From Lacibacter cauensis (GTDB lineage Bacteria; Bacteroidota; Bacteroidia; Chitinophagales; Chitinophagaceae): a stretch of 64,000 nucleotides of DNA. The stretch's first letter is position 1. Each line of letters starts with the position of its first letter. A program made the translations under genes and the position numbers. Where the stretch lies: positions 496,001 to 560,000 of the forward strand of contig NZ_VLLE01000005.1 in assembly GCF_007830055.1 (NCBI RefSeq), written 5' to 3'. A model generated the notes under the pieces. It did not search any database. It was not told the origin of the DNA and worked only from the letters and a program-made list of their open reading frames with translations. Below are positions 33,483 to 43,436 of this stretch, in pieces.

Positions 33483-34445
33483 ATGAATGTGCAACTGCTC
33501 AGCGAAAATTTAACCAATCCCGCTTTACTCTTCTTTGTATTAGGCATCATCGCAGTTTATTTAAAAAGTGATCTTGAAATACCTCATAACTCATCGAAGT
33601 TTATTTCGCTTTATTTGTTGTTTGCCATCGGGTTTAAAGGTGGCCAGGAATTATCGCATGAAACACTGAATGCAGAAATCGGTTGGTCGATGTTGTTTGG
33701 TATTCTTATTTCGCTGGCTATTCCTCTATATACTTTTTTTATTTTAAAACGCCGGTTGAATGTGTTTGATGCGGGGGCAATTGCAGCAGCATACGGTTCG
33801 GTAAGTGCGGTAACTTTTGTAACTGCAGTATCCTACCTCGAAACACATCAGCTTTCGTTACATGGGCATATGGTGGCCATTATGGCTTTGATGGAATCGC
33901 CGGCTATTATTGTTGGATTGTTGCTGATTTCTTTGTTTCGAAAAGAAGAGATTATGCTGTTGCAGAAACGTGCAGTTGTTACCCATGCGCTTACCAATGG
34001 CAGCGTATTGCTCATACTGGGAAGTCTGGCTATTGGTTATGTTGCTGATGCCAAACAAGCCGAGGGTATTAAGCCGTTTACCAACGATTTGTTTAAAGGA
34101 TTCCTCGCAATTTTTCTTTTAGACATGGGTATTACCAGTGGTCGTAAGCTGAAGGCCTTTTTTTCGCAAGGATGGTTCCCGCTCATTTTTGCAGTATTAA
34201 TTCCATTGATCAATGGTTCTGTGATTGCTATGGTAAGTTCATTGGTTACAGCAGATGTGGCGAACCGTTTCATTTTTGCTATACTTGCCGCCAGTGCATC
34301 GTACATTGCCGTTCCTGCCGCTATGAAAATATCGGCTCCAAAAGCAAATCCCGGTTTGTTTTTACCCATGGCACTGGCCGTTACATTTCCGGTAAACATT
34401 ACGGTTGGTATGCCGGTCTATTTTTTAATTATACAGGCAACATAA
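33483..34445 (+). CDS. SbtA-like sodium-dependent bicarbonate transporter
   Basis: Starting at MNVQLLSENLTNPALLFF the protein has 320 residues and about 10 membrane helices. The signatures LLFAIGFKGGQEL, GSVSAVTFVTAVSYLE and MALMESPAIIVGLLL match the SbtA/DUF897 family of Na+-dependent bicarbonate importers in the inner membrane. SbtA in cyanobacteria is controlled by a PII-like SbtB; none is seen beside this gene. A role in supplying bicarbonate for anaplerotic carboxylations is inferred. Confidence 0.85.
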   Translation: MNVQLLSENLTNPALLFFVLGIIAVYLKSDLEIPHNSSKFISLYLLFAIGFKGGQELSHETLNAEIGWSMLFGILISLAIPLYTFFILKRRLNVFDAGAIAAAYGSVSAVTFVTAVSYLETHQLSLHGHMVAIMALMESPAIIVGLLLISLFRKEEIMLLQKRAVVTHALTNGSVLLILGSLAIGYVADAKQAEGIKPFTNDLFKGFLAIFLLDMGITSGRKLKAFFSQGWFPLIFAVLIPLINGSVIAMVSSLVTADVANRFIFAILAASASYIAVPAAMKISAPKANPGLFLPMALAVTFPVNITVGMPVYFLIIQAT

Positions 34446-34533
34446 GCTGTTAGAGGTTTTCCGTAAACGAATGATGATCGTATGGTTCTTTGCAACTAAG
34501 CTAACCGGCAACAAATTCCTTGTTCCATGCCCG

Positions 34534-34563
34534 TTCATCCTACCGCACATCGGCCTAACTTTG
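34534..34563 (+). promoter_or_regulatory. Promoter of the GAPDH-like gene
   Basis: An exact TAACTTTG (34556-34563) is preceded at 19 bp by TTC (34534-34536), one mismatch to the TTG element. The predicted leader is about 20 nt. Confidence 0.5.
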
Positions 34564-34591
34564 CGGCTTCAACAATCACCCACATACAATT

Positions 34592-35572
34592 ATGCGAATA
34601 GCAATAAACGGGATGGGCAGGATCGGACGGATGTTGTTTCGCCGGCTTGCAAACGATCCACAACTGGAAGTAGTAGCTGTAAACGATTTGATGGATGCAG
34701 CTAACCTGGCTTACTTATTAAAATACGATTCATTATACGGTGCCTGGCAGCAGGAGCTGTTGCAGGAAAAGAACGAGTTTACTGTTGCAGGAAGAAAAGT
34801 TGCTGTGTTGCAGGAAGCAGAAGTAACAAATATTAACTGGAAAAAGTATGCTGTGGATGTGGTACTGGAGTGCAGCGGAGCATATTCATCTAAAGCAAAA
34901 GCTGCACAACATCTTACAGCAGGTGCAAAACGGGTGCTGCTTTCTACCACAGGCTCAAGTGATATTCCGTTGCTTATTTACGGGCATAACCACACCAATC
35001 CCGCCGGTAAAGATGAAATTGTGTCACCCGGTGGTTGTATGACCAATTGCAGTACGCATATTTTGTACCTTCTCAATGCGATTGGTATTGAATCGGCGCA
35101 GTTGAATATTTTACATTCGTATACTTCACGCCAGGAGTTGGTAGATGCTGCACACAAACAATACCGCAGGGGAAGAGCAGCAGCAGAGTCAATTATACCT
35201 GTTGAGATAGATCTTGCGCAATCGCTGGAACGCTTGTTACCGCTCGAGGGAAGAATTGCAACTGTATCGGTACGTATACCTGTTACCAATGGTGCCATGG
35301 CCGATATTACGGTACAGATGAAAGAAGATATCAGCAAAGAACAGATCAATGCCTTGTTTAAAAAGGCTGCTGCCAACGAATACAAAGGCATTCTGCAATA
35401 CACCGAAGATCCATTGGTATCTGCCGATATCAGGGGTAATACTCATTCCTGCATTATTGATGGACAATTAACATCAGTTGTTGGACGGCAGTTAAAACTC
35501 ATTGCCTGGTTCGATAACGAATACGGGTATACCAGCCGCATGATCGATTGGTTACGCTACTGGAACGATTAA
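34592..35572 (+). CDS. gap: Divergent glyceraldehyde-3-phosphate dehydrogenase paralogue
   Basis: This 326-residue protein has the NAD-binding start AINGMGRIGRM and the GAPDH fold throughout (WFDNEYGYTSRMIDW near the C-terminus). The catalytic Cys149 and His175 are present, but the active-site motif is PGGCMTNCST instead of the usual SASCTTNCLA, and His lies in LHSYTSRQ rather than VHAYTxDQ. It is therefore a divergent type I GAPDH or erythrose-4-phosphate dehydrogenase-like enzyme, not clearly the housekeeping copy. It lies just before mannonate dehydratase, which has its own promoter. Confidence 0.8.
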   Translation: MRIAINGMGRIGRMLFRRLANDPQLEVVAVNDLMDAANLAYLLKYDSLYGAWQQELLQEKNEFTVAGRKVAVLQEAEVTNINWKKYAVDVVLECSGAYSSKAKAAQHLTAGAKRVLLSTTGSSDIPLLIYGHNHTNPAGKDEIVSPGGCMTNCSTHILYLLNAIGIESAQLNILHSYTSRQELVDAAHKQYRRGRAAAESIIPVEIDLAQSLERLLPLEGRIATVSVRIPVTNGAMADITVQMKEDISKEQINALFKKAAANEYKGILQYTEDPLVSADIRGNTHSCIIDGQLTSVVGRQLKLIAWFDNEYGYTSRMIDWLRYWND

Positions 35573-35591
35573 ACGAACGCTTGCTTTACGT

Positions 35592-35599
35592 AAACGTTT
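35592..35599. promoter_or_regulatory. AAACGTTT palindrome upstream of uxuA
   Basis: The central AAACGTTT of LacI-family operators lies within TACGTAAACGTTTTCG, about 100 nt upstream of uxuA. A related AACGTTTGCGT occurs near 36956. Confidence 0.3.
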
Positions 35600-35641
35600 T
35601 CGTTCTTTATGAACGTTGTAGTAGTTGTTTACAGCATTATT

Positions 35642-35674
35642 GTTGTACGTTACAACTGAAGCAGGTTAATTTTA
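35642..35674 (+). promoter_or_regulatory. uxuA promoter with overlapping palindrome
   Basis: TTG (35643-35645) and TAATTTTA (35667-35674) are 21 bp apart. The -33 element is inside the perfect inverted repeat GTTGTA-CGT-TACAAC (35642-35656), a likely repressor site. Confidence 0.45.
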
Positions 35675-35696
35675 CGCCTTTAACCAACTGACAAGA

Positions 35697-36878
35697 ATGA
35701 ATCAAAAAACGACAGGGCTTATTGAAACCATGCGTTGGTACGGCCCTAACGATCCTGTATCGTTAAGCGATATTGCCCAGGCCGGCTGTTCGGGTGTGGT
35801 AACAGCATTGCATCATGTTCCTAACGGTGAAGTATGGACGATTGAAGAAATCAACAAACGGATTGCTGAAGTTGAAGCTGCAGGCCTAACATGGGATGTG
35901 GTGGAAAGTGTACCTGTACACGAAGCCATCCGCAGGCAAGAGCCGGGCTTTGAACTGTATATCGAAAACTATAAACAATCTCTACGCAACTTGGGTGCAT
36001 GTGGTATTCCTGTTGTTACGTACAACTTTATGCCGGTGCTCGACTGGACAAGAACCGATTTGTATTATACAATGCCCGATGGCAGTAAAGCGTTGCGTTT
36101 TGAACGTGCGGCTTACATTGCGTTTGATGTGTTTATTCTGCAACGCAAGGGCGCAGCAGATGAATACAGTAAAGAAGAATTACAAAAAGCAGAACAACGT
36201 TTGCAATCCATGACTGAAGAAGAGAAGCAAACACTTATCCGCACCATTATTGCAGGGTTGCCCGGCAGTGAAGAAAGTTTTACTGTTGCTGATTTTGCAA
36301 AAGCATTATCTGCTTACGATACAATTGATGCGGCAAAGCTGAAACAGCATTTGATTTACTTTTTACAGCAAGTAACACCCGTTGCAGAAGAAGCCGGTGT
36401 ACAGCTGGTGATTCATCCTGATGATCCGCCACATCCGATTTTTGGTTTGCCACGTGTGGTAAGTACAGAAGCTGATATTAACGATTTGATTGCTGCAGTA
36501 CCATCGCCTGCAAATGGCTTGTGTTTTTGCACCGGTAGTTTTGGTGTGCGTGCTGATAATGATTTGCCGGGTATGGTACAACGCTTGGGCAGTCGCATTC
36601 ACTTTTTGCACTTGCGCAGCACACAACGCAATGCCGATGGCGATTTTTATGAAGCCAACCATTTGGAAGGTGATGTAGATATGTATGCGGTGATGAAAGA
36701 AGTGCTGCTGTTGATGCAAAAAGAAAACCGTCGTATTGTGGTAAGGCCCGATCATGGTCATCAGATGCTCGACGATCTCAGCAAAAAAACAAATCCCGGC
36801 TATAGTGCCATTGGCCGCTTGCGGGGTCTGGCCGAACTGCGTGGGCTGGAGCTTGGCATCAGCCGTTCATTGGTTTGA
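35697..36878 (+). CDS. uxuA: Mannonate dehydratase
   Basis: This 393-residue TIM-barrel enzyme dehydrates D-mannonate to 2-keto-3-deoxy-D-gluconate in hexuronate catabolism. Family motifs are clear: [63 protein letters not shown] and RPDHGHQM, including metal-binding His, Cys and Asp residues. The full-length start MNQKTTG fits the family. The presence of uxuA suggests that uronic acids released by the neighbouring glycosidases are metabolised. No uxaC, kdgK or uxuB is in the window. Confidence 0.95.
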   Translation: MNQKTTGLIETMRWYGPNDPVSLSDIAQAGCSGVVTALHHVPNGEVWTIEEINKRIAEVEAAGLTWDVVESVPVHEAIRRQEPGFELYIENYKQSLRNLGACGIPVVTYNFMPVLDWTRTDLYYTMPDGSKALRFERAAYIAFDVFILQRKGAADEYSKEELQKAEQRLQSMTEEEKQTLIRTIIAGLPGSEESFTVADFAKALSAYDTIDAAKLKQHLIYFLQQVTPVAEEAGVQLVIHPDDPPHPIFGLPRVVSTEADINDLIAAVPSPANGLCFCTGSFGVRADNDLPGMVQRLGSRIHFLHLRSTQRNADGDFYEANHLEGDVDMYAVMKEVLLLMQKENRRIVVRPDHGHQMLDDLSKKTNPGYSAIGRLRGLAELRGLELGISRSLV

Positions 36879-36897
36879 ACAGAATTTTCAGGTATGT

Positions 36898-36934
36898 AAA
36901 AGCGGAACAGGAGTATGTCTGTTCCGCTTTTTTT
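36898..36934 (+). terminator. Rho-independent terminator of uxuA
   Basis: AAAGCGGAACAG-GAGTATGT-CTGTTCCGCTTT followed by a T-run. Confidence 0.88.
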
Positions 36935-37391
36935 ATGTTTTGCGCAACTGTGGGAACGTTTGCGTAACAGTTTTTTCAACTATTTTTTTGTAAAAAAAAG
37001 CGTTGGAAGTCATTTGCTTTTTATAGCTGAAACCCTTTGCCAGTAAGGATTTTGGCATTCAAGATGGGCGTAGGCATCATAGAATGAAGCATTTTCTTGT
37101 TTTTACCGCAATCGGTTACATTGTAATTTTGATTTATCAAATAAGGCGAAAGGGTAGAGCGGTAAAAAAGTGATTCGGCTTATTTGCACAAACAAGATCT
37201 TCGAACTCTTTTTTTATATGGCAAGCAATCGTTAACGGTCAACTGTTTTTACAGATGACCTTTTTTTTGCCCCTACCTCAAAGCTTAAGCCTTTTACAGA
37301 AACTCATTTCTTTTTCTCTTGAACGCACAAAGCGAAAAGATAAACTGTAACTTTTGCCCGAATTTTTTAAGTACATCAAGTAATCAATCTT
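36935..37391. other. Long intergenic region
   Basis: About 450 nt hold a possible 29-aa membrane peptide (37084-37173). Just before the next gene is a -7-like AACTTTTGC near 37350. Otherwise the stretch is A/T-rich and featureless. Confidence 0.35.
37084..37173 (+). CDS. Possible 29-aa small membrane protein
   Basis: ATG 37084 opens a 29-codon frame whose product has one hydrophobic helix (FLVFTAIGYIVILIY) followed by a strongly basic tail (QIRRKGRAVKK). This is the classic layout of a single-span small membrane protein with the tail in the cytoplasm. It has no visible ribosome-binding site, as is usual in Bacteroidota. Another reading is a chance frame. Confidence 0.35.
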   Translation: MKHFLVFTAIGYIVILIYQIRRKGRAVKK

Positions 37392-38645
37392 ATGTTTAAA
37401 CGAATTGCTTTTTTATGCGTGTTGCTTTCAGGTAGTTGTTTATTGCATGCACAGAAAAAAAAGAAACCGGTCGCAGCGCAACAATCAACTACAACAGTTC
37501 AAACCGACCGCACAGTTTGGGTAAACAATCTTTACAAAATTGTGTACCCCGTTATTCATAATATGGCAGAAGGGACATTAAAACAAAATCTGCCGTTAGA
37601 GCTGGGCCCGCAGTATTACCTGCCGGTAAAGAAAGTAACCTATCTCGAAGCGGTGGGCCGTACAATGGCGGGTGTTGCTCCTTGGCTGGCTTTGCCGGAT
37701 GATGAAACCACAGAAGGAAAAATGCGCATGCAGTTGCGCAATGAATTGCTGAAAGGCTTGCGCAATGCTGTTGATCCATCGCATCCCGATTATTTAAATT
37801 TCCGAACCGAAGGACAGCCAATTGTGGATGCTGCGTTTGTAGCGCATGCTTTTTTGCGTGCACCCAAAGCGTTGTGGGAACCGTTAGACAGCTTAACGAA
37901 ACGCCGTTTTATTGAAGAGTTTAAATCGTTACGTAACAGGAAGGCCGCTTACAGCAACTGGTTGTTATTTGCAGCCTTAACCGAAGGATTTCTGTTGAGC
38001 ATCGGAGAACAATACGATCCCGCACGTATTGACTTTGCTGTACGTAAAATGAAAGAGTGGTATGTAGGTGATGGTTGGTACAGCGATGGTGAAAAATTCA
38101 GTATGGATTACTATAATTCTTTTGTTATTCATCCGATGCTTGTGGACTTACTGAAAATATTGGTTGAAAAAAAAATGGCCCAACAGCAGGAGTACGATCT
38201 GTCTGTACAACGTATGGTGCGGCATGCTGAGTTTTTAGAACGTATTATTTCTCCCGAAGGAACGTTCCCTGTATTTGGTCGTTCTATTACCTACCGTACA
38301 GCTGTGTTCCAGGTGTTGGCACAGGTAGCTTTAATGGAAAAGTTGCCTGCGCATGTTGCACAGGCGCAGGTACGTGGTGCGTTAACGGCAGTTATTGATA
38401 AGATGTTTACCGGTAATCAAAACTTCGATGCCAATGGATGGTTAGTGCTGGGTTTCAATGGGCATCAGCCTGCAATTGCCGATCAATATACCTCTACCGG
38501 CAGTTTGTATTTATGTACACTCGGTTTTTTGCCGCTCGGTTTACCTGCCAGCCATCCATTTTGGACCGACGCTGCGGCTGAATGGACGGGCAAAAAGGCA
38601 TGGAAAGGGGAGCCTGTTAAAAAGGATTATAAGGTAGAATATTAA
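37392..38645 (+). CDS. DUF2264-domain protein (possible glycoside hydrolase)
   Basis: The signal peptide is MFKRIAFLCVLLSGSCLLHAQ, followed by a basic KKKK linker. Residues 45-400 match the DUF2264 (alpha/alpha)6-barrel: VGRTMAGVAPWLALP, GQPIVDAAFVAHAFLRAP, YSNWLLFAALTEGFLL, WYVGDGWYSDGEKFSMDYYNSFVIHPML. DUF2264 proteins occur in polysaccharide utilization loci and some have been linked to uronide hydrolysis, but the activity here is not provable from sequence. It lies upstream of the ROK regulator and SusCD pair, so it is part of the locus. Confidence 0.8.
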   Translation: MFKRIAFLCVLLSGSCLLHAQKKKKPVAAQQSTTTVQTDRTVWVNNLYKIVYPVIHNMAEGTLKQNLPLELGPQYYLPVKKVTYLEAVGRTMAGVAPWLALPDDETTEGKMRMQLRNELLKGLRNAVDPSHPDYLNFRTEGQPIVDAAFVAHAFLRAPKALWEPLDSLTKRRFIEEFKSLRNRKAAYSNWLLFAALTEGFLLSIGEQYDPARIDFAVRKMKEWYVGDGWYSDGEKFSMDYYNSFVIHPMLVDLLKILVEKKMAQQQEYDLSVQRMVRHAEFLERIISPEGTFPVFGRSITYRTAVFQVLAQVALMEKLPAHVAQAQVRGALTAVIDKMFTGNQNFDANGWLVLGFNGHQPAIADQYTSTGSLYLCTLGFLPLGLPASHPFWTDAAAEWTGKKAWKGEPVKKDYKVEY

Positions 38646-38791
38646 AAATCAGACAGATAAGTATCAAAAAGGTAAGATAGTAGGATAAGTTGAGTGATGT
38701 TTATAAATAAGTGGAAAAACTTTTATAATTTTTTTAAGAAGTTTTAAAAGTTTGTCTATTTTAGCTCTCGACTTTAAACTCGATTGCCTAC

Positions 38792-40012
38792 ATGCTGCCA
38801 AAGAATAGCCGTTACAAACGCCAAATTCAAAAGCATCTCTATTTCGAAAAAGAGTTGTCTTGTGCCGATCTGAGCCTTTTGACTGATAAAAGCCTTCCGC
38901 TTACAACCCGTGTATTAAACGAGTTGATAGAAGAGGGGGCTGTAGTTGAATCGGGGTATGCCCACTCTACAGGTGGTCGTCGTCCTTTGGTATATTCCCT
39001 TAAAGCAGATATGCTCTATGTTGTGTCGGTGGCCATGGATCAGCTGGTTACCCGCATTGCTATCCTGGATATGCAAAACAACTATGTGCATGAGCCTTTA
39101 CGCATTGAGCTGCCACTGAGTAATAATGCAGCAGCGCTTACACAGCTCACACAATACATTAATCAATACATTCTCTCTTCAGGTATATCTAAAGAAAAAA
39201 TTGCCGGTATTGGTATTGGTATGCCCGGTTTTGTAGATGTTACCAAAGGCATTAATCATTCATTTCTTAAAACAGAAAGCGGAAACAGTATTGTAACTGT
39301 TGTGGAGTCAGCTGTTGGCGTGCCTGTGTTTATTGATAATGATTCCAGTTTAATTGCATTAGCCGAACTGAAATTTGGAGCAGCCCGTAACAAACAAACC
39401 GTAATGGTGGTAAACGTTGGTTGGGGTATAGGTCTGGGTATGATTGTGAAAGGGGAACTGTTTCGTGGCAACAATGGTTTTGCAGGCGAGTTCAGTCATC
39501 TTCCGCTATTCACCAATAATAAATTGTGCTCCTGCGGTAAAAGCGGTTGCCTGGAAACCGAATCATCTCTGTTTATTGTTGCAGAAAAGGCCATCAAAGG
39601 CTTAAAAGAAGGTCGGGCTTCTATCCTCAAAAATTTAACCTTAGAACACGCCGAAGATTCTTCCCGTAAAATAATGGAAGCTGCAAGCAAAGGCGATATG
39701 TATGCCATTGAATTATTGTCGGAAGCAGGTTATCATATCGGCCGTGGTATATCTATTCTTATTCACCTCTTCAATCCCGAATTGATTGTATTAAGCGGTC
39801 GAGGTTCAGTAGGAGGAAAAATATGGCTGGCACCAATTCAGCAGGCGATCAATGAACACTGTATACCGAAGATAGCCGAAAACACACACCTGGAAATTTC
39901 ATCGTTAGGCTTTCAGGCTGAGCTGATAGGAGCAGCAGCGTTGGTAATGGATCATTTTGATATGTTGGACAGGCGAAAAACCAAAAACGCAGGCAGTGAG
40001 GTAGAGCTTTAA
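38792..40012 (+). CDS. ROK-family transcriptional regulator (NagC/XylR type)
   Basis: This 406-residue protein has an N-terminal winged HTH (residues 15-70: LSLLTDKSLPLTTRVLNELIEEGAV). The sugar-kinase-like ROK domain follows: IGIGMPGFVD, FIDNDSSLIALAELKFG, and the zinc-binding CSCGKSGCLETE. The HTH plus ROK architecture indicates a sugar-responsive repressor rather than a kinase. It directly precedes susC (67 nt after its stop), so it probably regulates the locus from within the same transcript. Confidence 0.88.
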   Translation: MLPKNSRYKRQIQKHLYFEKELSCADLSLLTDKSLPLTTRVLNELIEEGAVVESGYAHSTGGRRPLVYSLKADMLYVVSVAMDQLVTRIAILDMQNNYVHEPLRIELPLSNNAAALTQLTQYINQYILSSGISKEKIAGIGIGMPGFVDVTKGINHSFLKTESGNSIVTVVESAVGVPVFIDNDSSLIALAELKFGAARNKQTVMVVNVGWGIGLGMIVKGELFRGNNGFAGEFSHLPLFTNNKLCSCGKSGCLETESSLFIVAEKAIKGLKEGRASILKNLTLEHAEDSSRKIMEAASKGDMYAIELLSEAGYHIGRGISILIHLFNPELIVLSGRGSVGGKIWLAPIQQAINEHCIPKIAENTHLEISSLGFQAELIGAAALVMDHFDMLDRRKTKNAGSEVEL

Positions 40013-40079
40013 TTCAATTTTTTCCAACACTCCACATTCACATTTGTCTCTTTATTCTTTAACCAAAATACAAACTGCA

Positions 40080-43000
40080 ATGAAAACGTTGTTCAAACGA
40101 TTACTGCTTTTTACAATGGCAGCCATGTGCTTACTAAACGTAACGGCACAGGAAAAAAAGACGGTTACCGGTACCGTTAAGGATGCAGAAGGAAATCCTT
40201 TGCCTTCTGTAACCATTAAGGAAAAAGGTACTGCCAACCAAACAACCACCGGTGCAAACGGAGCATTCCGTATAACAGTTGCGTCTAATGCAACGCTGGT
40301 ATTTACTTCGATTGGTTTCGAAGCCAAAGAAGAAAGCTTAAATGGCAGAACCACTATCGAAGTAAGCATGGATGTATCCAGCAAAGAAATCGGAGAAGTG
40401 GTTGTAACCTCACTTGGTATTACCCGTGAAAAGAAAGCGCTTGGTTATGCCAGCTCTACTATTAAAGCCGAAGATCTTACACAGGCAGGCTCTCCAAACT
40501 TTGCAGCTGCATTGTATGGTAAAGCTCCCGGTGTACGTATAGGTGCAACACCAGGCGGTGCAACAAGTGCGGTGAACATTAACATCCGTGGTATTAACTC
40601 TATTACAGGTAGAAACCAACCATTGATTGTAATGGATGGTGTGCCTATCCGTAACGAAGAAGTAAGAAACAACGATTACTGGAACGATCAACGTTTGCGT
40701 GGTAATGGTTTGCTCGATATAAATCCTGAAGACATTGAAAACATTTCAATCCTGAAAGGTGCATCTGCTGCAGCACTCTATGGTTCTGAAGCGGTGAATG
40801 GTGTTATCCTGATTACAACTAAAAAAGGTTCAAAAAGTAACAGAGGTTTCAGTGTAGACTTCAATGCAAACTACAGTATGGACCAGGTAGCTTACCTGCC
40901 ACGTTACCAAAACGTACGTGGTGCCGGTGCTCCGTTAAATGTAAACAATGGCGGACAGGATAACGAAGGATTTATTTACTACGATACCAACAATGATGGT
41001 ATTAAAGAAACCAGAGGTATTCTTGGTTACAGCATCAACTTCGGTCCTAAATTCGATGGCAAGCCTACAATGGCATGGGATGGTGTTATTCGTCCTTACG
41101 AAGCACAAAAAAACAACTATGCAGGTTTGTTCCAGACAGGAAGAAATTCGAGCATTAACGTAGCGGTTTCGCAAACATCTGCAAATGCTACAACACGTTT
41201 TTCTTTAACACGTCAGCAAAATCAGGGTATCAGTCTTGGTGCAGAAAACTATAAGAATATTGCCAATCTGAATACTTCGCTTAAGCTGGGTAAGAAGTTT
41301 ACAACTGATGTAATTGTAAACTTTATTAACCAGAAAACGCATAACCGTCCATACTCAATCGATCGTATGATCAACAACTTTACGGGTATGATGGGCCGTT
41401 TCGATAATGCAGACTGGTACCTCAATAAATATCAAACCAGCAAAGGTTACCGCTATGTAACAGGAACCAACCAGAGCTTAACACCTGGCGAAAACATTAT
41501 TTACAATGGGTTTAAGGGCGACATTGCTGATTATGTATGGCGGGTAAAAAAACATACAGAAGATGAGTACAGCAACCGCATCATCGGTAGCGTTACCAAT
41601 ACCTGGCAGATTATTAAAGAACTGCGTTTACGTGCAAGATTCTCAAGCGACTTTACTGCACTCCGCTCAGAAAGTAAACAGGCTACTGAAGTGCCTTTGG
41701 CATTTGGTAACTCCGGTTATTTTGGTATGAACTCTTATCAGAATAACATTATGTATGGCGATGCCTTGCTTACTTACTCTAAAAACATCACACGTGATAT
41801 TGAGTTTAATGCTATGGCGGGTTATACTGCAACAAAAGAAACACAAACAATGATGGGCCGTGGTACAAACGGTGGTTTAAGTACCGAAAACCTGTTTGAT
41901 GTTGCTGCTTCTGTTAACGTTGCAAACAGCTCTTCATCAAGATTTTTCCTGATTAAAGATGCGATTATTGGAACAGTGAATGCGAACTACAAAAATTATC
42001 TTTTTGTGGAAGCAACAGTACGCAGAGACCGTACATCTGTAATGAATCCAAGCCACAACAGCTTCGTTTATCCTTCAATCAACTCAAGCTTTATTCTTTC
42101 CGATGCGGTTAAGCTGCCTGCTTATGTAAGCTTTGCAAAAGTGCGTGCTTCATGGGGCGTGGTAGGTAACTATCCGGATATTTACAATGCAAACATTGCG
42201 TACAACCAAAATACATTGGGTGTTCAAAGTGTAGGTGGTCAGCCGGTATTGTACACAACAATTCCTTCTTCTTTTGGTAATGATGCGATCAAGCCAGAGG
42301 AGAAACATGAAATTGAATTTGGTGTTGAAGCAAGGTTCTTTAACAATCGTTTAGGCCTGGAAGCTTCTTACTACAATGCACAGATCAGAGATCAGATTCT
42401 TCCTTTAACTATTCCTGCAACATCAGGTGCAACTTCTGTTCTTACCAATATCGGTACACTGCGTAACAAGGGTATTGAAATTGCGTTAACAGGAACACCG
42501 GTTAGCAAAAAGAATTTTAAATGGGAAACTGGTGTAAACTTCTCTCAAAATAAAAACGTTGTTGAAAAATTATCATCTGGTTCTAACGAATTGTTGCATG
42601 CTGATTACGACGGTAATGCAGCACAATTGAAATCAGTGGTAGGTCAGTCAATGGGCGATTTTTATGCGCATCCTGTATTAACAAACAACAAGGGCGAAAA
42701 AGTAGTTGGTTCTAACGGTTTATATACCCTTGATGCCAACAATATGGTGAAAGTTGGTAATGCAATGCCAAAGGTAGTAGGTGGTTTCTTCAATTCATTC
42801 CGCTACAAAAACTTCAACCTGGATGTACTTACCGATTTCCGTTTTGGTGGTTATGTAATGCCAACAGGTATTTACTGGATGATCAGCCGTGGTTTGCTTG
42901 AAGAAAGTTTAAACTACATGGATAAAGAACATGGTGGTATCAGTTATTATGTAAACGCACAAGGTAAAGGTGTACAAACAACTGCTACTGCTGGTCCTAA

Positions 43001-43409
43001 CGGCGAAAAAGTTTACAATGATGGTATGCTGGTTGATGGTGTTACATCAGATGGTCAGAAAAATACCAATGTTATTTCTCAGGCTTATTACTACTGGAAC
43101 GTTTACAACTGGGGTGGTCCTCAGTACAGCTATTCACGTTATGAACTGTATATTCAGAAGAACTCATACGTTAAGTTGAGAGAAGTTTCTCTTAGCTATA
43201 CGTTACCTGAGAAAGCTGCCAAATTTGTTGGTGCAAGAAAAATTCAATTGTCTGCATTTGGCCGTAACCTGTTCTACCTCTACAGAACATTAAAGGATAT
43301 GGATGCTGAACAAACAACTGCAGGTTCAAGATGGTTCCAAACATTAAACAATGCCGGTACAAACCCATCAACAAGAAGTTATGGTGTAATGATCAGGGCA
43401 AATTTCTAA
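40080..43409 (+). CDS. susC: SusC/RagA-type TonB-linked outer-membrane transporter
   Basis: The ATG giving MKTLFKRLLLFTMAAMCLLNVTAQ was chosen for the signal peptide; the protein is 1109 residues. An N-terminal carboxypeptidase-like/CNA-B domain (VTGTVKDAEGNPLPSVTIK, residues 30-105) precedes the plug (LGITREKKALGYASSTI.. NIRGINSITGRNQPLIVMDGVP) and a 22-strand barrel ending in the aromatic-rich GVMIRANF. It imports oligosaccharides with TonB energy and pairs with SusD at 43437. The gene-specific substrate is inferred from the neighbouring enzymes. Confidence 0.95.
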   Translation: MKTLFKRLLLFTMAAMCLLNVTAQEKKTVTGTVKDAEGNPLPSVTIKEKGTANQTTTGANGAFRITVASNATLVFTSIGFEAKEESLNGRTTIEVSMDVSSKEIGEVVVTSLGITREKKALGYASSTIKAEDLTQAGSPNFAAALYGKAPGVRIGATPGGATSAVNINIRGINSITGRNQPLIVMDGVPIRNEEVRNNDYWNDQRLRGNGLLDINPEDIENISILKGASAAALYGSEAVNGVILITTKKGSKSNRGFSVDFNANYSMDQVAYLPRYQNVRGAGAPLNVNNGGQDNEGFIYYDTNNDGIKETRGILGYSINFGPKFDGKPTMAWDGVIRPYEAQKNNYAGLFQTGRNSSINVAVSQTSANATTRFSLTRQQNQGISLGAENYKNIANLNTSLKLGKKFTTDVIVNFINQKTHNRPYSIDRMINNFTGMMGRFDNADWYLNKYQTSKGYRYVTGTNQSLTPGENIIYNGFKGDIADYVWRVKKHTEDEYSNRIIGSVTNTWQIIKELRLRARFSSDFTALRSESKQATEVPLAFGNSGYFGMNSYQNNIMYGDALLTYSKNITRDIEFNAMAGYTATKETQTMMGRGTNGGLSTENLFDVAASVNVANSSSSRFFLIKDAIIGTVNANYKNYLFVEATVRRDRTSVMNPSHNSFVYPSINSSFILSDAVKLPAYVSFAKVRASWGVVGNYPDIYNANIAYNQNTLGVQSVGGQPVLYTTIPSSFGNDAIKPEEKHEIEFGVEARFFNNRLGLEASYYNAQIRDQILPLTIPATSGATSVLTNIGTLRNKGIEIALTGTPVSKKNFKWETGVNFSQNKNVVEKLSSGSNELLHADYDGNAAQLKSVVGQSMGDFYAHPVLTNNKGEKVVGSNGLYTLDANNMVKVGNAMPKVVGGFFNSFRYKNFNLDVLTDFRFGGYVMPTGIYWMISRGLLEESLNYMDKEHGGISYYVNAQGKGVQTTATAGPNGEKVYNDGMLVDGVTSDGQKNTNVISQAYYYWNVYNWGGPQYSYSRYELYIQKNSYVKLREVSLSYTLPEKAAKFVGARKIQLSAFGRNLFYLYRTLKDMDAEQTTAGSRWFQTLNNAGTNPSTRSYGVMIRANF

Positions 43410-43436
43410 TTCTGATTAACGACAAAAAAAGTAATT

